From Convivina praedatoris (GTDB lineage: Bacteria > Bacillota > Bacilli > Lactobacillales > Lactobacillaceae): 64,000 nucleotides of DNA. A program made the position numbers and the translations under genes. The stretch lies in assembly GCF_933208495.1 (NCBI RefSeq), contig NZ_CAKOET010000001.1, forward strand, positions 279,460 to 343,459, read 5' to 3'. How positions within the stretch are numbered: position 1 is the first letter of the stretch; each line of letters begins with the position of its first letter. The notes under the pieces are model-generated. The model saw nothing but the letters and a program-made list of their open reading frames with translations. It made no database searches and was not told the origin of the DNA. Shown one piece after another: positions 26,426-35,390 of the stretch.

Positions 26426-27760
26426 ATGAGTAAAAAATACTATTTCATCGGGATTAAGGGAACTGGTATGGGTGCCTTGGCCCAAATCTTACATGATCAA
26501 GGACACCAGGTGGTTGGCTCTGATATTGACAGTTTTACCTATACTCAAGCGCCTTTAGAGGCAGCTAATATTCCAATTTTACCCTTTGAAGCTAAAAATG
26601 TTGACCAGTACTGCGACTATACTTTTGTGCGGGGAAATGCCTTTGAAGATGATCAGATTGAAGTCGCGCGAGCATTAGAATTAGGCGTAACAATGGTGAC
26701 TTATCCGGCCTTAGTGGAAGAACAAATTCAAGCCCATACTTCCATTGCGGTTGCCGGCGCTCATGGAAAAACTTCAACCACGGGACTCTTGGCCCATGTA
26801 CTATCTAGCATGGCTCCTACTTCTTATTTAATTGGGGATGGTAGTGGACATGGGGTGCCAGATTCACGATTCTTTGTCGTTGAAGCTGATGAATATCGGC
26901 GTCATTTTGCAGATTATACTCCTGACTATGCGATTTTGACTAATATTGATTTTGATCATCCTGATTATTTCGAAGATATTGACGATGTTACCTCGGCTTT
27001 TGCCGACTTTGCCCAACATGTTAAAAAGGCAATTTTTGCCTGGGGGGACGATGTTCATCTTCGGCAATTAACAGCCAGTGCTGAGATTTATTACTATGGT
27101 CTCAATGCGGATCGAGATGATTTTGTGGCTCAAGCTATTCGAAAATCAACGGCTGGATCGCATTTTGAAGTGGTCTTCCACGGGCAATCTTTGGGTGAGT
27201 TCTCCATTCCACTATATGGCCAACATAATATTTTAAATGCCTTAGCTGTTATTGCCGTGGCTTACACGGAAGGAGTAGATTTAGATTCAGTTCGGCAGCA
27301 CTTGTTGACCTACCAAGGAGTTAAACGGCGCTTTAGTCAAAAGCAATTAGCCGATATCACCATCATTGATGATTATGCTCACCATCCAACTGAAATTACA
27401 GCAACTTTAGATGCTGCTCGGCAAAAATATCCTGACAAGGAAATTGTGGCTATTTTCCAGCCCCATACCTTCTCACGGGTCATTGCCTATAAGGATGACT
27501 TCGCTAAAAGCCTATCAGCTGCTGATCAAGTTTATTTAGCTAACATTTTTGGTTCAGCTCGGGAACAAAAAGGGGCCGTTAGTTCCCAAGATTTAGGCGC
27601 TGCGATTAATAACTTCCGAGGAATTGTCACCGAGGATGATGTCTCGGCCTTGCTTGCTTACGAAAACGCGGTAATGGTCTTCATGGGCGCTGGGGATATT
27701 CAAAAGTATGAATTTGCCTATGAAAAGCTATTAGGACAGGTTCGCCCCGACTTGGTTTAA
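26426..27760 (+). CDS. murC: UDP-N-acetylmuramate--L-alanine ligase
   Basis: Adds L-alanine to UDP-MurNAc, the first peptide step of peptidoglycan precursor synthesis. 444 residues with the three Mur ligase domains: N-terminal UDP-binding (YFIGIKGTGMGALAQIL), ATP-binding P-loop VAGAHGKTSTTGLLAHVL (about 109-126), NIDFDHPDYF and the C-terminal VKRRFSQKQ, DDYAHHPTEI, FQPHTFSRV motifs. Start ATG after AAGGGGAAG. ytpR-murC adjacency is common in lactobacilli. Confidence 0.95.
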   Translation: MSKKYYFIGIKGTGMGALAQILHDQGHQVVGSDIDSFTYTQAPLEAANIPILPFEAKNVDQYCDYTFVRGNAFEDDQIEVARALELGVTMVTYPALVEEQIQAHTSIAVAGAHGKTSTTGLLAHVLSSMAPTSYLIGDGSGHGVPDSRFFVVEADEYRRHFADYTPDYAILTNIDFDHPDYFEDIDDVTSAFADFAQHVKKAIFAWGDDVHLRQLTASAEIYYYGLNADRDDFVAQAIRKSTAGSHFEVVFHGQSLGEFSIPLYGQHNILNALAVIAVAYTEGVDLDSVRQHLLTYQGVKRRFSQKQLADITIIDDYAHHPTEITATLDAARQKYPDKEIVAIFQPHTFSRVIAYKDDFAKSLSAADQVYLANIFGSAREQKGAVSSQDLGAAINNFRGIVTEDDVSALLAYENAVMVFMGAGDIQKYEFAYEKLLGQVRPDLV

Positions 27761-27782
27761 TCTTGGCTTAAGCTAAATTAGC

Positions 27783-27788
27783 TATAAT
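27783..27788 (+). promoter_or_regulatory. Possible -10 of the Bax-inhibitor-like gene
   Basis: TATAAT at 27783-27788, about 45 nt before the start codon; no clear -35 at the right spacing. Confidence 0.4.
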
Positions 27789-27832
27789 GATAATTAATTA
27801 ATAGAGATTTTATATAAATCGGGAGGATTTTC

Positions 27833-28549
27833 ATGAATAATTTTAACAGTAATACCCGTCGCGATGTGACCGGTCGTGATGAGGGGATGCAAGCTTTCTT
27901 CCAGAAGATGTATTCTTACATGTCGATTGCCCTTTTGGTTACTGGGGTGACTGGATATATTGTCCAAAGTTTCTTTTTGCAACAGATTGTCCATCTTTTG
28001 GCTGGTAGTGTTGTTGGTCTTCTATTCATTCTTGCCTTGGAGTTCATTATCGTCTTTATGATGCGTTCAGCTAGTGTTCAAAATCCAGCTCGGGCTTTTG
28101 GTTTGTTGATGGCCTTTTCGGTTATTCAAGGATTGACTTTAGGGCTATTGCTAGCTGTCTATACTACCGCTTCAGTAATTATTGCTTTTGTTTCAACTGC
28201 AGCAGTTTTTGCCAGCATGGCGGCTTATGGTTATCTAACTAATCGTTCCCTAAATAGTCTGGGTTCAATTTTGTTTGGGGCTTTGATTGGTTTGATTATC
28301 GCTTCATTGGCGAATATTTTCTTTGTTAGCAACACCCTATCATTGATTATTTCAGCTGTTTCAGTAATTGTTTTTGCTATCTATACAGCTTATGACAATA
28401 ATCGTTTGAAGGACTTGTATGTTCAAATGGCTGGCGAAGGCCAAACCGATATGACTGGTTTAGCAGTTAATGGGGCTTTGATGCTTTACTTAGATTTCAT
28501 TAACATGTTCTACGCCTTGATTCGTTTGACTGGTGATAGTCGTCAGTAA
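27833..28549 (+). CDS. Bax inhibitor-1/YccA family membrane protein
   Basis: 238 residues with about seven membrane segments after a polar 28-residue N terminus, the layout of the BI-1 (UPF0005, YccA/YetJ) family. Family features: FMRSASVQNPARAFG-like cytoplasmic loop, the IQGLTLGLLLAVYT helix and the C-terminal FAIYTAYDNNRLKDLY segment with Asp residues that form the pH-sensing calcium-leak site in the Bacillus homologue. Physiological role in lactobacilli unknown. Start ATG after GGGAGGATTTTC. Single-gene unit with a terminator. Confidence 0.9.
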   Translation: MNNFNSNTRRDVTGRDEGMQAFFQKMYSYMSIALLVTGVTGYIVQSFFLQQIVHLLAGSVVGLLFILALEFIIVFMMRSASVQNPARAFGLLMAFSVIQGLTLGLLLAVYTTASVIIAFVSTAAVFASMAAYGYLTNRSLNSLGSILFGALIGLIIASLANIFFVSNTLSLIISAVSVIVFAIYTAYDNNRLKDLYVQMAGEGQTDMTGLAVNGALMLYLDFINMFYALIRLTGDSRQ

Positions 28550-28565
28550 AATATTTTGATTTTGA

Positions 28566-28589
28566 AGCTCGCTAAGGCGGGCTTTTTTT
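28566..28589 (+). terminator. Terminator after the Bax-inhibitor-like gene
   Basis: Stem AGCTCGC / GCGGGCT (one T-G pair) with loop TAAG, then T7. Confidence 0.88.
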
Positions 28590-28629
28590 ATGTTAAACTG
28601 AACTTAGTTTTCCAAGATAGGATGGATAT

Positions 28630-31311
28630 ATGAGTAAAAAATTATTATTAATTGATGGTAACTCTTTGGCCTTTCGCGCCTTTTATGCCATGTACAATCA
28701 ATTAGAACGGATGATTACCCATGACGGGTTACATACGAATGCCTTGGTGGCTTTCAACAACTTTTTAGATTGGTTGACCGAAGATTGCCAGCCTGATTTA
28801 GCTTTGGTAGCCTGGGATGCCACTTCTGGTAAAGAAACATTTCGTGGTGATTTATACGATCAATACAAAGCCGGTCGACAAAAAACGCCCAGTGAATTTA
28901 AGGAACAGTTCCCGTACTTACGTAAGCTAGTGGCTAACCACGGACTTCATAATTATGAGCAAGAGGGACTAGAAGCCGATGACATCATTGGAACCTTATC
29001 TAAGCTTGGTCAGGCGGCCGGTTATGAGGTAACAGTGGTAACGGGTGATCAAGATTTAATTCAATTGGCCAATGACCAGGTGACAGTCAAGGTTACTAAA
29101 AAGGGTGTCACTGAGATTGATGCCTATACGCCAGCCTTTATTCGTGAAAAATATGATTTAACACCGGACCAAATTATTGATAAAAAAGCCCTCACGGGGG
29201 ATACTTCCGACAACTATCCGGGAGTTACCAAAGTCGGGGAGAAAACCGCTTTAAAACTGCTCGTCCAGTACCATGATTTAGATAACCTTTATGCCCATGT
29301 TGATGAGATGAAGCAATCTAAATTAAAGGAAAATTTGATTAATGATCGGGAGCTGGCTTTTCGAGCCCGGAAACTAGCAACCATTATTACCGATGCTGAC
29401 TTGTCAATTGATTTATCTGATTTAACTTATACTGGTTTGAATGTACCAAAATTAACTGAATTTTATGAAAAATTAGACTTTAACCAGGCATTGGCAAAAT
29501 TACACGCCCTACAAGCTTCAGGACAAATTGCGGGGGAAAAACAATCCGCCCCAAAACAAGTAATGGTTCAGGAATTAACGGTTGATAATTTAGATTTATT
29601 AGCCAATGTGAAAGATGAAGTTGCCTTTCATTTAGATTTTGCCGGCGAAAATTACCATACGGCTGACAGTGTTGGTTTTGTTATCGGTAATCCAGAAATT
29701 GGTTATTTTGGTAGTCGGCAGGTTGAGCTCTTGCAAGAAACAATCTTAAAAGACCTGCTAGAAAATGACCAAATTGACAAAGACCTTTTCCATGTGAAAG
29801 CTCAATGGGTCTTGTTAAAGCGGTTAGGGATTGACCTAAAGGGGGTTAAGTTTGACTTTTTGTTAGTTGCTTATCTCTTAGATACGGTTGGTAATGATAA
29901 TGTTTTGTCAACTTTAGCTCAGCGTTTTCAAATTTATTTGAACGCCGATGAAAATTTTTATGGCAAAGGGACTCATTATCAAATTCCCGCTGATACACAG
30001 GCTGTCTTAAATCATATCGGCGCTCAGACGGATGCAATTTGGCACTTAAAGGAACCAACTTTTAAGGAACTCAAGGAACACCAACAAGACCACCTGTACT
30101 TTGATATTGAGTTACCATTGGCCTTTGTCTTGGCCCAAATGGAATATCAAGGTTTTAAGGTTAAACCAGAGCGATTAGAGGAAATGGGGGCTGACTTAGA
30201 TAGGCGGATTAACGAGTTGGTTAGTGAGATTTATCACCTGGCCGGTGAAGAATTCAATCTAAATTCTCCTAAACAACTGGGCGTGCTCCTCTTTGAAAAG
30301 ATGGGCTTACCGGTGATTAAGAAAACAAAAACCGGTTATTCTACGGCAGTTGATGTTTTAGAACAATTAGCGCCACAAGCACCGATTGTTGATTTTATTT
30401 TGCAATATCGTCAGCTAAATAAGATTAAATCAACCTATGTGGATGGACTATTAGCCGTGATTAATCCGGCTGATAGTAAAATTCACACCCGTTTTTTGCA
30501 AACCTTAACTCAAACCGGCCGACTGTCATCGGTTGATCCTAATCTACAAAATATTCCAATGCGAACGGAAGAGGGGCGTAAAATTCGGCATGCTTTTGTT
30601 CCTAGCCAAAAAGATTGGGTCATTTTTGGTGCCGATTATTCACAAATTGAACTCCGAGTTTTGGCCGATGTGACTGGTGATCAGAACTTACAAAAGGCCT
30701 TTGTGGCCGGCGAAGATATTCACGCCGAAACTGCCCGGGCAGTTTATGGTCTAGCTGATGATACACCGGTTGATCCCCTAATGCGTCGCACGGCTAAGGC
30801 AGTTAATTTTGGGATTGTTTACGGTATTTCAGACTATGGTTTATCCAACAACTTGGGCATTAGTCGTAACGAGGCGAAAAACTTTATTGATACTTACTTT
30901 AAGGAATTCCCGCAGGTGCATGAATGGATGAATCAGATTAAAAAGCAAGCCCATGAGCAGGGATATGTGGAAACAATTGCCCATCGACGGCGCTACCTAC
31001 CTGATATTCATGCCAAAAATTTCCATTTGCGTAGCTTTGCTGAACGAACAGCTATGAACTCACCTATTCAAGGCTCGGCTGCTGATATTATCAAGGTAGC
31101 CATGATTAAGGTTAATCAGATGTTGAAAGAAAAGCATTTACAAAGTCGGATGCTTTTACAGGTGCACGATGAACTTATTTTTGAAGTACCGGCTAATGAA
31201 TTAGCGCAAATTCAAGAATTGGTGCCTAAGGTCATGGATTCTGCCATTAAATTAAAAATTCCGCTGAAAGTTGATAGCCATTTCGGGTCAACTTGGTACG
31301 AAGCTAAGTGA
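28630..31311 (+). CDS. polA: DNA polymerase I
   Basis: Fills gaps and removes RNA primers. 893 residues: 5' nuclease domain (1 to about 290; LIDGNSLAFRAFYAM, EGLEADDIIGTL, TGDTSDNYPGV), a 3'-5' exonuclease-like domain (about 310-480) whose catalytic DxE is replaced (VAFHLDF) as are the other carboxylate motifs, so proofreading is probably absent as in Bacillus Pol I, and the polymerase domain with motif A DYSQIELR (about 669), motif B RTAKAVNFGIVYG and motif C QVHDELIFEV (about 845). Start ATG after AGGATGG. No repair gene follows directly; glnR does. Confidence 0.96.
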   Translation: MSKKLLLIDGNSLAFRAFYAMYNQLERMITHDGLHTNALVAFNNFLDWLTEDCQPDLALVAWDATSGKETFRGDLYDQYKAGRQKTPSEFKEQFPYLRKLVANHGLHNYEQEGLEADDIIGTLSKLGQAAGYEVTVVTGDQDLIQLANDQVTVKVTKKGVTEIDAYTPAFIREKYDLTPDQIIDKKALTGDTSDNYPGVTKVGEKTALKLLVQYHDLDNLYAHVDEMKQSKLKENLINDRELAFRARKLATIITDADLSIDLSDLTYTGLNVPKLTEFYEKLDFNQALAKLHALQASGQIAGEKQSAPKQVMVQELTVDNLDLLANVKDEVAFHLDFAGENYHTADSVGFVIGNPEIGYFGSRQVELLQETILKDLLENDQIDKDLFHVKAQWVLLKRLGIDLKGVKFDFLLVAYLLDTVGNDNVLSTLAQRFQIYLNADENFYGKGTHYQIPADTQAVLNHIGAQTDAIWHLKEPTFKELKEHQQDHLYFDIELPLAFVLAQMEYQGFKVKPERLEEMGADLDRRINELVSEIYHLAGEEFNLNSPKQLGVLLFEKMGLPVIKKTKTGYSTAVDVLEQLAPQAPIVDFILQYRQLNKIKSTYVDGLLAVINPADSKIHTRFLQTLTQTGRLSSVDPNLQNIPMRTEEGRKIRHAFVPSQKDWVIFGADYSQIELRVLADVTGDQNLQKAFVAGEDIHAETARAVYGLADDTPVDPLMRRTAKAVNFGIVYGISDYGLSNNLGISRNEAKNFIDTYFKEFPQVHEWMNQIKKQAHEQGYVETIAHRRRYLPDIHAKNFHLRSFAERTAMNSPIQGSAADIIKVAMIKVNQMLKEKHLQSRMLLQVHDELIFEVPANELAQIQELVPKVMDSAIKLKIPLKVDSHFGSTWYEAK

Positions 31312-31313
31312 GA

Positions 31314-31330
31314 TGTTAGGTAAACTAACC
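31314..31330 (+). promoter_or_regulatory. GlnR box upstream of glnR-glnA
   Basis: TGTTAGGTAAACTAACC fits TGTNA-N7-TNACA except for the last base. It begins 2 nt after the polA stop codon. A -10-like TACAAT lies at 31359-31364. By analogy with Bacillus and lactobacilli, GlnR represses this operon when glutamine is plentiful. Confidence 0.7.
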
Positions 31331-31394
31331 AACATTAACGAGTTAGTATTTTTTTCATTACAATATTAGATAAGTTTAAAGGGAGGTGGTTTGG

Positions 31395-31733
31395 ATGTCT
31401 GGTCGTGAGTTAAGGCGTAATTTGGCCATTTTACCGATTGGAACCGTCCGTGAGTTAACTTTGTTAACTGACCGACAAATTCGATACTATGAGCAGCACG
31501 GTTTGATTAGTCCCAAACGCGGAGATGGTGGACAGCGCCGCTTTTCTTTAAATGATGTCGATCAATTATTGAATATCAAAGATCACTTAGATGCCGGTGA
31601 TTCAACCAAGGACATCAAGGAAATCTTTGAAAAACAGGCACGTAAGGCCCAGCAAAGTAAAAATACTGATCAGGCCTTGCGCCGATCCTTGCAAGATGAG
31701 TTTGCTAAGATTGGTCGCTTTGATGTCCGATAA
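31395..31733 (+). CDS. glnR: MerR-family nitrogen regulator GlnR
   Basis: Represses glutamine synthetase and transporter genes when feedback-inhibited glutamine synthetase binds its C-terminal tail. 112 residues: N-terminal segment, the MerR winged helix (about 20-90; [31 protein letters not shown]) and a short charged tail. An in-frame GTG at 31386 overlaps the GGGAGG binding site, so the ATG at 31395 is the likely start. glnA follows 29 nt downstream in the same transcript, and a GlnR box precedes the gene. Confidence 0.94.
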   Translation: MSGRELRRNLAILPIGTVRELTLLTDRQIRYYEQHGLISPKRGDGGQRRFSLNDVDQLLNIKDHLDAGDSTKDIKEIFEKQARKAQQSKNTDQALRRSLQDEFAKIGRFDVR

Positions 31734-31762
31734 TAGGGTGCAATAAAAAGGAGTGGAAAACA

Positions 31763-33109
31763 ATGGTACGAAAGGCTTACAGTAAAGAGGAAATTAAGAC
31801 AATTGTTGCTCAAGAAAACGTTGAGTTCATTCGGGTAACTTTCACCGATGTCTTGGGAGCAATTAAGAATGTGGAAGTGCCAATTTCCCAGTTGGATAAG
31901 GTATTAGATAACAATTTGATGTTTGACGGCTCCTCAATTGAAGGTTTCGTTCGTATCAATGAATCAGATATGTATCTCTATCCTGACCTTTCAACCTTTA
32001 TGATTTTCCCTTGGGCAACTGATTCACATGGTGGAAAAGTGGCTCGCTTGATTGCTGATGTTTATACGGCTGATCGCGAACCTTTTGCTGGTGATCCCCG
32101 CCATGCCTTGCGTTCAGCCTTGGCCAAGGCCAAAGAAGAAGGCTTTACAGCCTTTAATGTTGGAACTGAACCAGAATTCTTCCTCTTCAAATTGGATGAA
32201 AATGGCAAACCAACCATGGAATTAAATGATAAGGGTGGTTATTTTGATTTAGCTCCTTTGGACATGGGTGAAAATGTTCGACGGGAAATCGTCTTAACTT
32301 TGGAAAAGATGAATTTTGAAGTTGAAGCGGCTCATCACGAAGTTGCTGAAGGACAACATGAAGTTGATTTTAAGTATACGAATGCTTTGGAAGCAGCCGA
32401 TAAGATTCAGACCTTTAAGTTGGTGGTTAAGACCATTGCTCGTAAAAATGGGTATTATGCAACTTTCATGCCTAAGCCTGTCGCTGGGATTAATGGTTCG
32501 GGAATGCATACCAATATGTCACTTTTCACTGAAAAGGGGAATGCTTTTGAGGATAAAAGTGATGAAATGGGTCTATCGCAAACGGCTTATCATTTCCTAG
32601 GTGGATTATTAGCTCACGCCACTGCTATTACTGCTTTGGCTAACCCAACCGTTAACTCTTATAAGCGTTTGACACCAGGATTTGAAGCGCCAGTCTATGT
32701 CGCTTGGTCGGCTTCTAACCGGTCACCAATGATTCGAATTCCAGCTTCACGTGGTCAATCAACTCGCTTGGAATTGCGTACCGTTGATCCAACCGCTAAC
32801 CCTTATACTACTTTGGCTGCTATTTTGATGGCCGGTTTGGATGGGGTTGATCGTGAACTTGAACCAACTGCTTCAGTTGATAAGAACATCTACTTGATGG
32901 ATGAAAATGAACGTAAGCGGGCTGGTATTACCAATCTACCCGATACTTTGTTGGCAGCTGTCTCAGATTTGTCTGAAGATCCAATTGTTATTAATGCCAT
33001 TGGTAACCACATTGCCGATAAGTTCATTGAAGCTAAAAAGATTGAATATACTTCATACCGTCAATTTGTATCCAAATGGGAAATTGACAACTATCTAGAT
33101 AATTATTAA
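31763..33109 (+). CDS. glnA: Glutamine synthetase, type I
   Basis: Makes glutamine from glutamate, ammonia and ATP; dodecameric in the cytoplasm. 448 residues, the short GSI-alpha form of Firmicutes without an adenylylation site. Motifs: [29 protein letters not shown], the metal-binding GTEPEFFLF and [29 protein letters not shown], and [13 protein letters not shown] for substrate binding. Start ATG after AAAAGGAG. Co-transcribed with glnR and closed by a strong terminator. Confidence 0.97.
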   Translation: MVRKAYSKEEIKTIVAQENVEFIRVTFTDVLGAIKNVEVPISQLDKVLDNNLMFDGSSIEGFVRINESDMYLYPDLSTFMIFPWATDSHGGKVARLIADVYTADREPFAGDPRHALRSALAKAKEEGFTAFNVGTEPEFFLFKLDENGKPTMELNDKGGYFDLAPLDMGENVRREIVLTLEKMNFEVEAAHHEVAEGQHEVDFKYTNALEAADKIQTFKLVVKTIARKNGYYATFMPKPVAGINGSGMHTNMSLFTEKGNAFEDKSDEMGLSQTAYHFLGGLLAHATAITALANPTVNSYKRLTPGFEAPVYVAWSASNRSPMIRIPASRGQSTRLELRTVDPTANPYTTLAAILMAGLDGVDRELEPTASVDKNIYLMDENERKRAGITNLPDTLLAAVSDLSEDPIVINAIGNHIADKFIEAKKIEYTSYRQFVSKWEIDNYLDNY

Positions 33110-33115
33110 TTCAAT

Positions 33116-33148
33116 AAAAAAACTAAGCCTTGGTGGCTTAGTTTTTTT
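33116..33148 (+). terminator. Terminator of glnRA
   Basis: Fourteen-base-pair stem AAAAAAACTAAGCC / GGCTTAGTTTTTTT with loop TTGGT. Confidence 0.93.
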
Positions 33149-33229
33149 ATTGAATTTTTAGAAAAAATCCGGTTAAAAAATTTTTTAAGGTTATAATCAG
33201 GACAGAAAGAGTTATTGAAGGAGGTTTAT

Positions 33230-34251
33230 GTGCAGTACATTAATTATTTTGGCACTGATGCTTATACCAACATTGCCATGGATACTTGGCTACTAGATAA
33301 TCTGCATCCCACGGAACCGGTTTTTGCTCTGTGGCAAAATAAGCGGGCGGTGATTGTCGGCCAGTATCAAAATACCTTTGCTGAAGTTAATCAAACCTAC
33401 ATTGACGCCCATGATGTCCAAGTGGTTCGTCGGATGACTGGTGGTGGGGCTGTTTATGATGATTTGGGTAATATTTGTTTTACCTTTTTTGTGCCGGTAA
33501 AGACAAGTGCTGAAGTTGATTTTCAAAAATTTGTCCGGCCGATGTATGATGCCTTGCAGTCGATTGGCATTGAAACGGAAATTTCCGGTCGTAATGATTT
33601 GACCATTGATGGCAAGAAAATTTCTGGTAATGCCCAACGTTACAGCAAAGGATATTTGTCGCATCACGGGACCTTATTGTGGGATACGGATGTTAACGCC
33701 ATGGTGCAGGCTTTAAATGTGGCTGATGAAAAGTTTATTTCTAAGGCGGCTAAGTCCGTGCGGGCCCGAGTTGGTAATATTAAAGACTATGCCCCAGCTG
33801 ATTTAACCAGTGATAATTCATTGAATTACTTCGTTATCACTTGACTGATCAGAGAAAAGATGGTGAGTATCAGCTCAATGATGAGCAAAAAGCGGCCATT
33901 ATGGCTCTTCGCAATCAAAAATTTGCCACCTGGGATTGGAATTACGGGCACAGTCCTGAGTTTACCTATCACAACCACGCTAAATTTACCGGCGGTAGTA
34001 TCGATGTCTATCTAAATGTAGAAGCCGGTAAAATTAGTGATATTGAATTTCGGGGTGATTTCTTAGGCGTCCGGGATTGGCGTGAAATTAAGCCCAAATT
34101 TATCGGACAGGCCTATCGCCCAGCTGTTGTTAAGCAACTATTGCAAGAACATCATGATGGTCAATACTTTGGTTCAATTAGCGACGGGGAGCTACTGTCC
34201 GTTATTTTTAATCAGGCTCAAAATTCAATTGTCAATCACCAACATTCCTAA
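33230..34251 (+). pseudogene. lplA: Lipoate--protein ligase, tandem copy 1, frameshifted
   Basis: Close duplicate of the intact gene that follows. The catalytic part (GTG start at 33230 after GAAGGAGG, to stop TGA 33842-33844) has FGTDAYTNIAMDTW, RRMTGGGAVYDDLGN and the SGNAQRYSKGYLSHHGTLL motif. Near 33824-33830 net one base (mod 3; four by alignment to copy 2) is missing: reading LRYHLTD in the next frame restores alignment with LRYYLTD of copy 2. The C-terminal domain then stays open to 34251, and a TTG at 33841 overlaps the stop as TTGA. The break falls at the boundary of the large domain and the C-terminal domain, so two coupled polypeptides are conceivable; a simple pseudogene is the default. 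Confidence 0.85.
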
Positions 34252-34324
34252 ACTGATGGGGATGTTGTTTTGTTATTTTTTGGACAATCTAGTAAATTTT
34301 TTATCTAAAAGATCCATTTGGCGT

Positions 34325-34330
34325 TATAAT
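34325..34330 (+). promoter_or_regulatory. -10 element of the lplA-pdh operon
   Basis: TATAAT at 34325-34330, 42 nt before the GTG start of the second lplA; no convincing -35. Confidence 0.6.
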
Positions 34331-34341
34331 TAAGTCAGACA

Positions 34342-34355
34342 TGATAACGCTTACA
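34342..34355 (+). promoter_or_regulatory. cre-like site (CcpA operator) before lplA-pdhABCD
   Basis: TGATAACGCTTACA matches the cre consensus TGWAANCGNTNWCA with one mismatch (position 4). It starts about 12 nt after the -10, i.e. just downstream of the predicted transcription start, a position that normally gives repression. Confidence 0.65.
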
Positions 34356-34372
34356 TGCAAAGGAGGATTAGC

Positions 34373-35380
34373 GTGCAGTACATTAATTATTTTGGAACAG
34401 ATGCCTATACTAACATTGCTATGGACACCTGGTTATTAGAAAATTTAGATTTATCAGAACCAGTTTTTTCGCTTTGGCGTAATAAACGGGCAGTGATTGT
34501 CGGCCGTAACCAAAATACTTTTGCTGAAATTAACCAAAAGTATATTGATGAGCATGATGTTCAGGTTGTCCGCCGTGTTTCCGGTGGTGGTGCCGTCTAT
34601 CATGATTTGGGTAATATCTGTTTTACCTTCTTTGTACCGGTTAAATCAAGTGCCGAAGTTGACTTTAAGAAGTTTGTGCAACCAATGTGTGATGCGCTTC
34701 GGTCGATTGGAATTGAGACGGAAATTTCTGGTCGTAATGATTTGACCATTGATGATAAGAAGGTTTCTGGGAATGCCCAGCGTTATGTTAAGGGATATTT
34801 GATGCATCATGGAACCTTACTTTGGGATACGGATGTTGATGCCATGGTTCGGGCACTTAATGTTGCTGATGAAAAATTCATTTCCAAGGCAGCAAAGTCA
34901 GTTCGGTCTCGAGTTGGTAATATTCGGAACTATGCCCCAGAAAACATGAGCATCGAGAAGTTTATGGATTTGCTTCGTTATTATTTAACCGATGAAGGAA
35001 AAGATGGCGAGTACAAGCTAACCGACGAACAAAAACAATCAATTCTTGATTTGCGTGATCAAAAGTTTGCCACTTGGGATTGGAACTATGGGCACAGTCC
35101 TGAATTTACTTACCACAACCACGAGAAATTTAATGGCGGTAGTGTTGATGTCTACATTGATGTTCACCAGGGTAAGATTGATGACATTGAGTTTCGGGGT
35201 GATTTCTTAGGTGTGCGGGATTGGCGTGATATTAAAGATTCCTTTATTGGACAGGCTTATACCCCAGCGGCCATGAAGCAAATATTAGCGAAAAATCGAG
35301 ATGGCCAGTACTTTGGTTCGGTGACCGATGACCAATTGTTGTCAGTGATTTTTGACCACAAAGGAAAAGTGAAAGGATAG
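34373..35380 (+). CDS. lplA: Lipoate--protein ligase A, intact copy
   Basis: Attaches lipoate, via lipoyl-AMP, to the lipoyl domain of dehydrogenase E2 subunits. 335 residues: large catalytic domain (1 to about 245; RRVSGGGAVYHDLGN, SGRNDLTIDDKKVSGNAQRYVKG with the catalytic lysine) and the C-terminal accessory domain (DQKFATWDWNYGHSPEFTYH, FRGDFLGVRDW). The start is GTG at 34373 after AAAGGAGG; an in-frame ATG-less extension upstream is unnecessary. Located 10 nt before pdhA, so it is the first gene of the pyruvate dehydrogenase operon and supplies its cofactor step. Confidence 0.94.
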   Translation: MQYINYFGTDAYTNIAMDTWLLENLDLSEPVFSLWRNKRAVIVGRNQNTFAEINQKYIDEHDVQVVRRVSGGGAVYHDLGNICFTFFVPVKSSAEVDFKKFVQPMCDALRSIGIETEISGRNDLTIDDKKVSGNAQRYVKGYLMHHGTLLWDTDVDAMVRALNVADEKFISKAAKSVRSRVGNIRNYAPENMSIEKFMDLLRYYLTDEGKDGEYKLTDEQKQSILDLRDQKFATWDWNYGHSPEFTYHNHEKFNGGSVDVYIDVHQGKIDDIEFRGDFLGVRDWRDIKDSFIGQAYTPAAMKQILAKNRDGQYFGSVTDDQLLSVIFDHKGKVKG

Positions 35381-35390
35381 GAAAAACGTT

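Noticed and set aside
28940..30100. Loss of exonuclease motifs in PolA as a novelty
   Set aside because: The DxE and other carboxylate motifs are missing, but this is usual for Firmicute DNA polymerase I.
33170..33229. cre site before the first lplA copy
   Set aside because: No match to TGWAANCGNTNWCA; only a TATAAT at 33192-33197 is visible.
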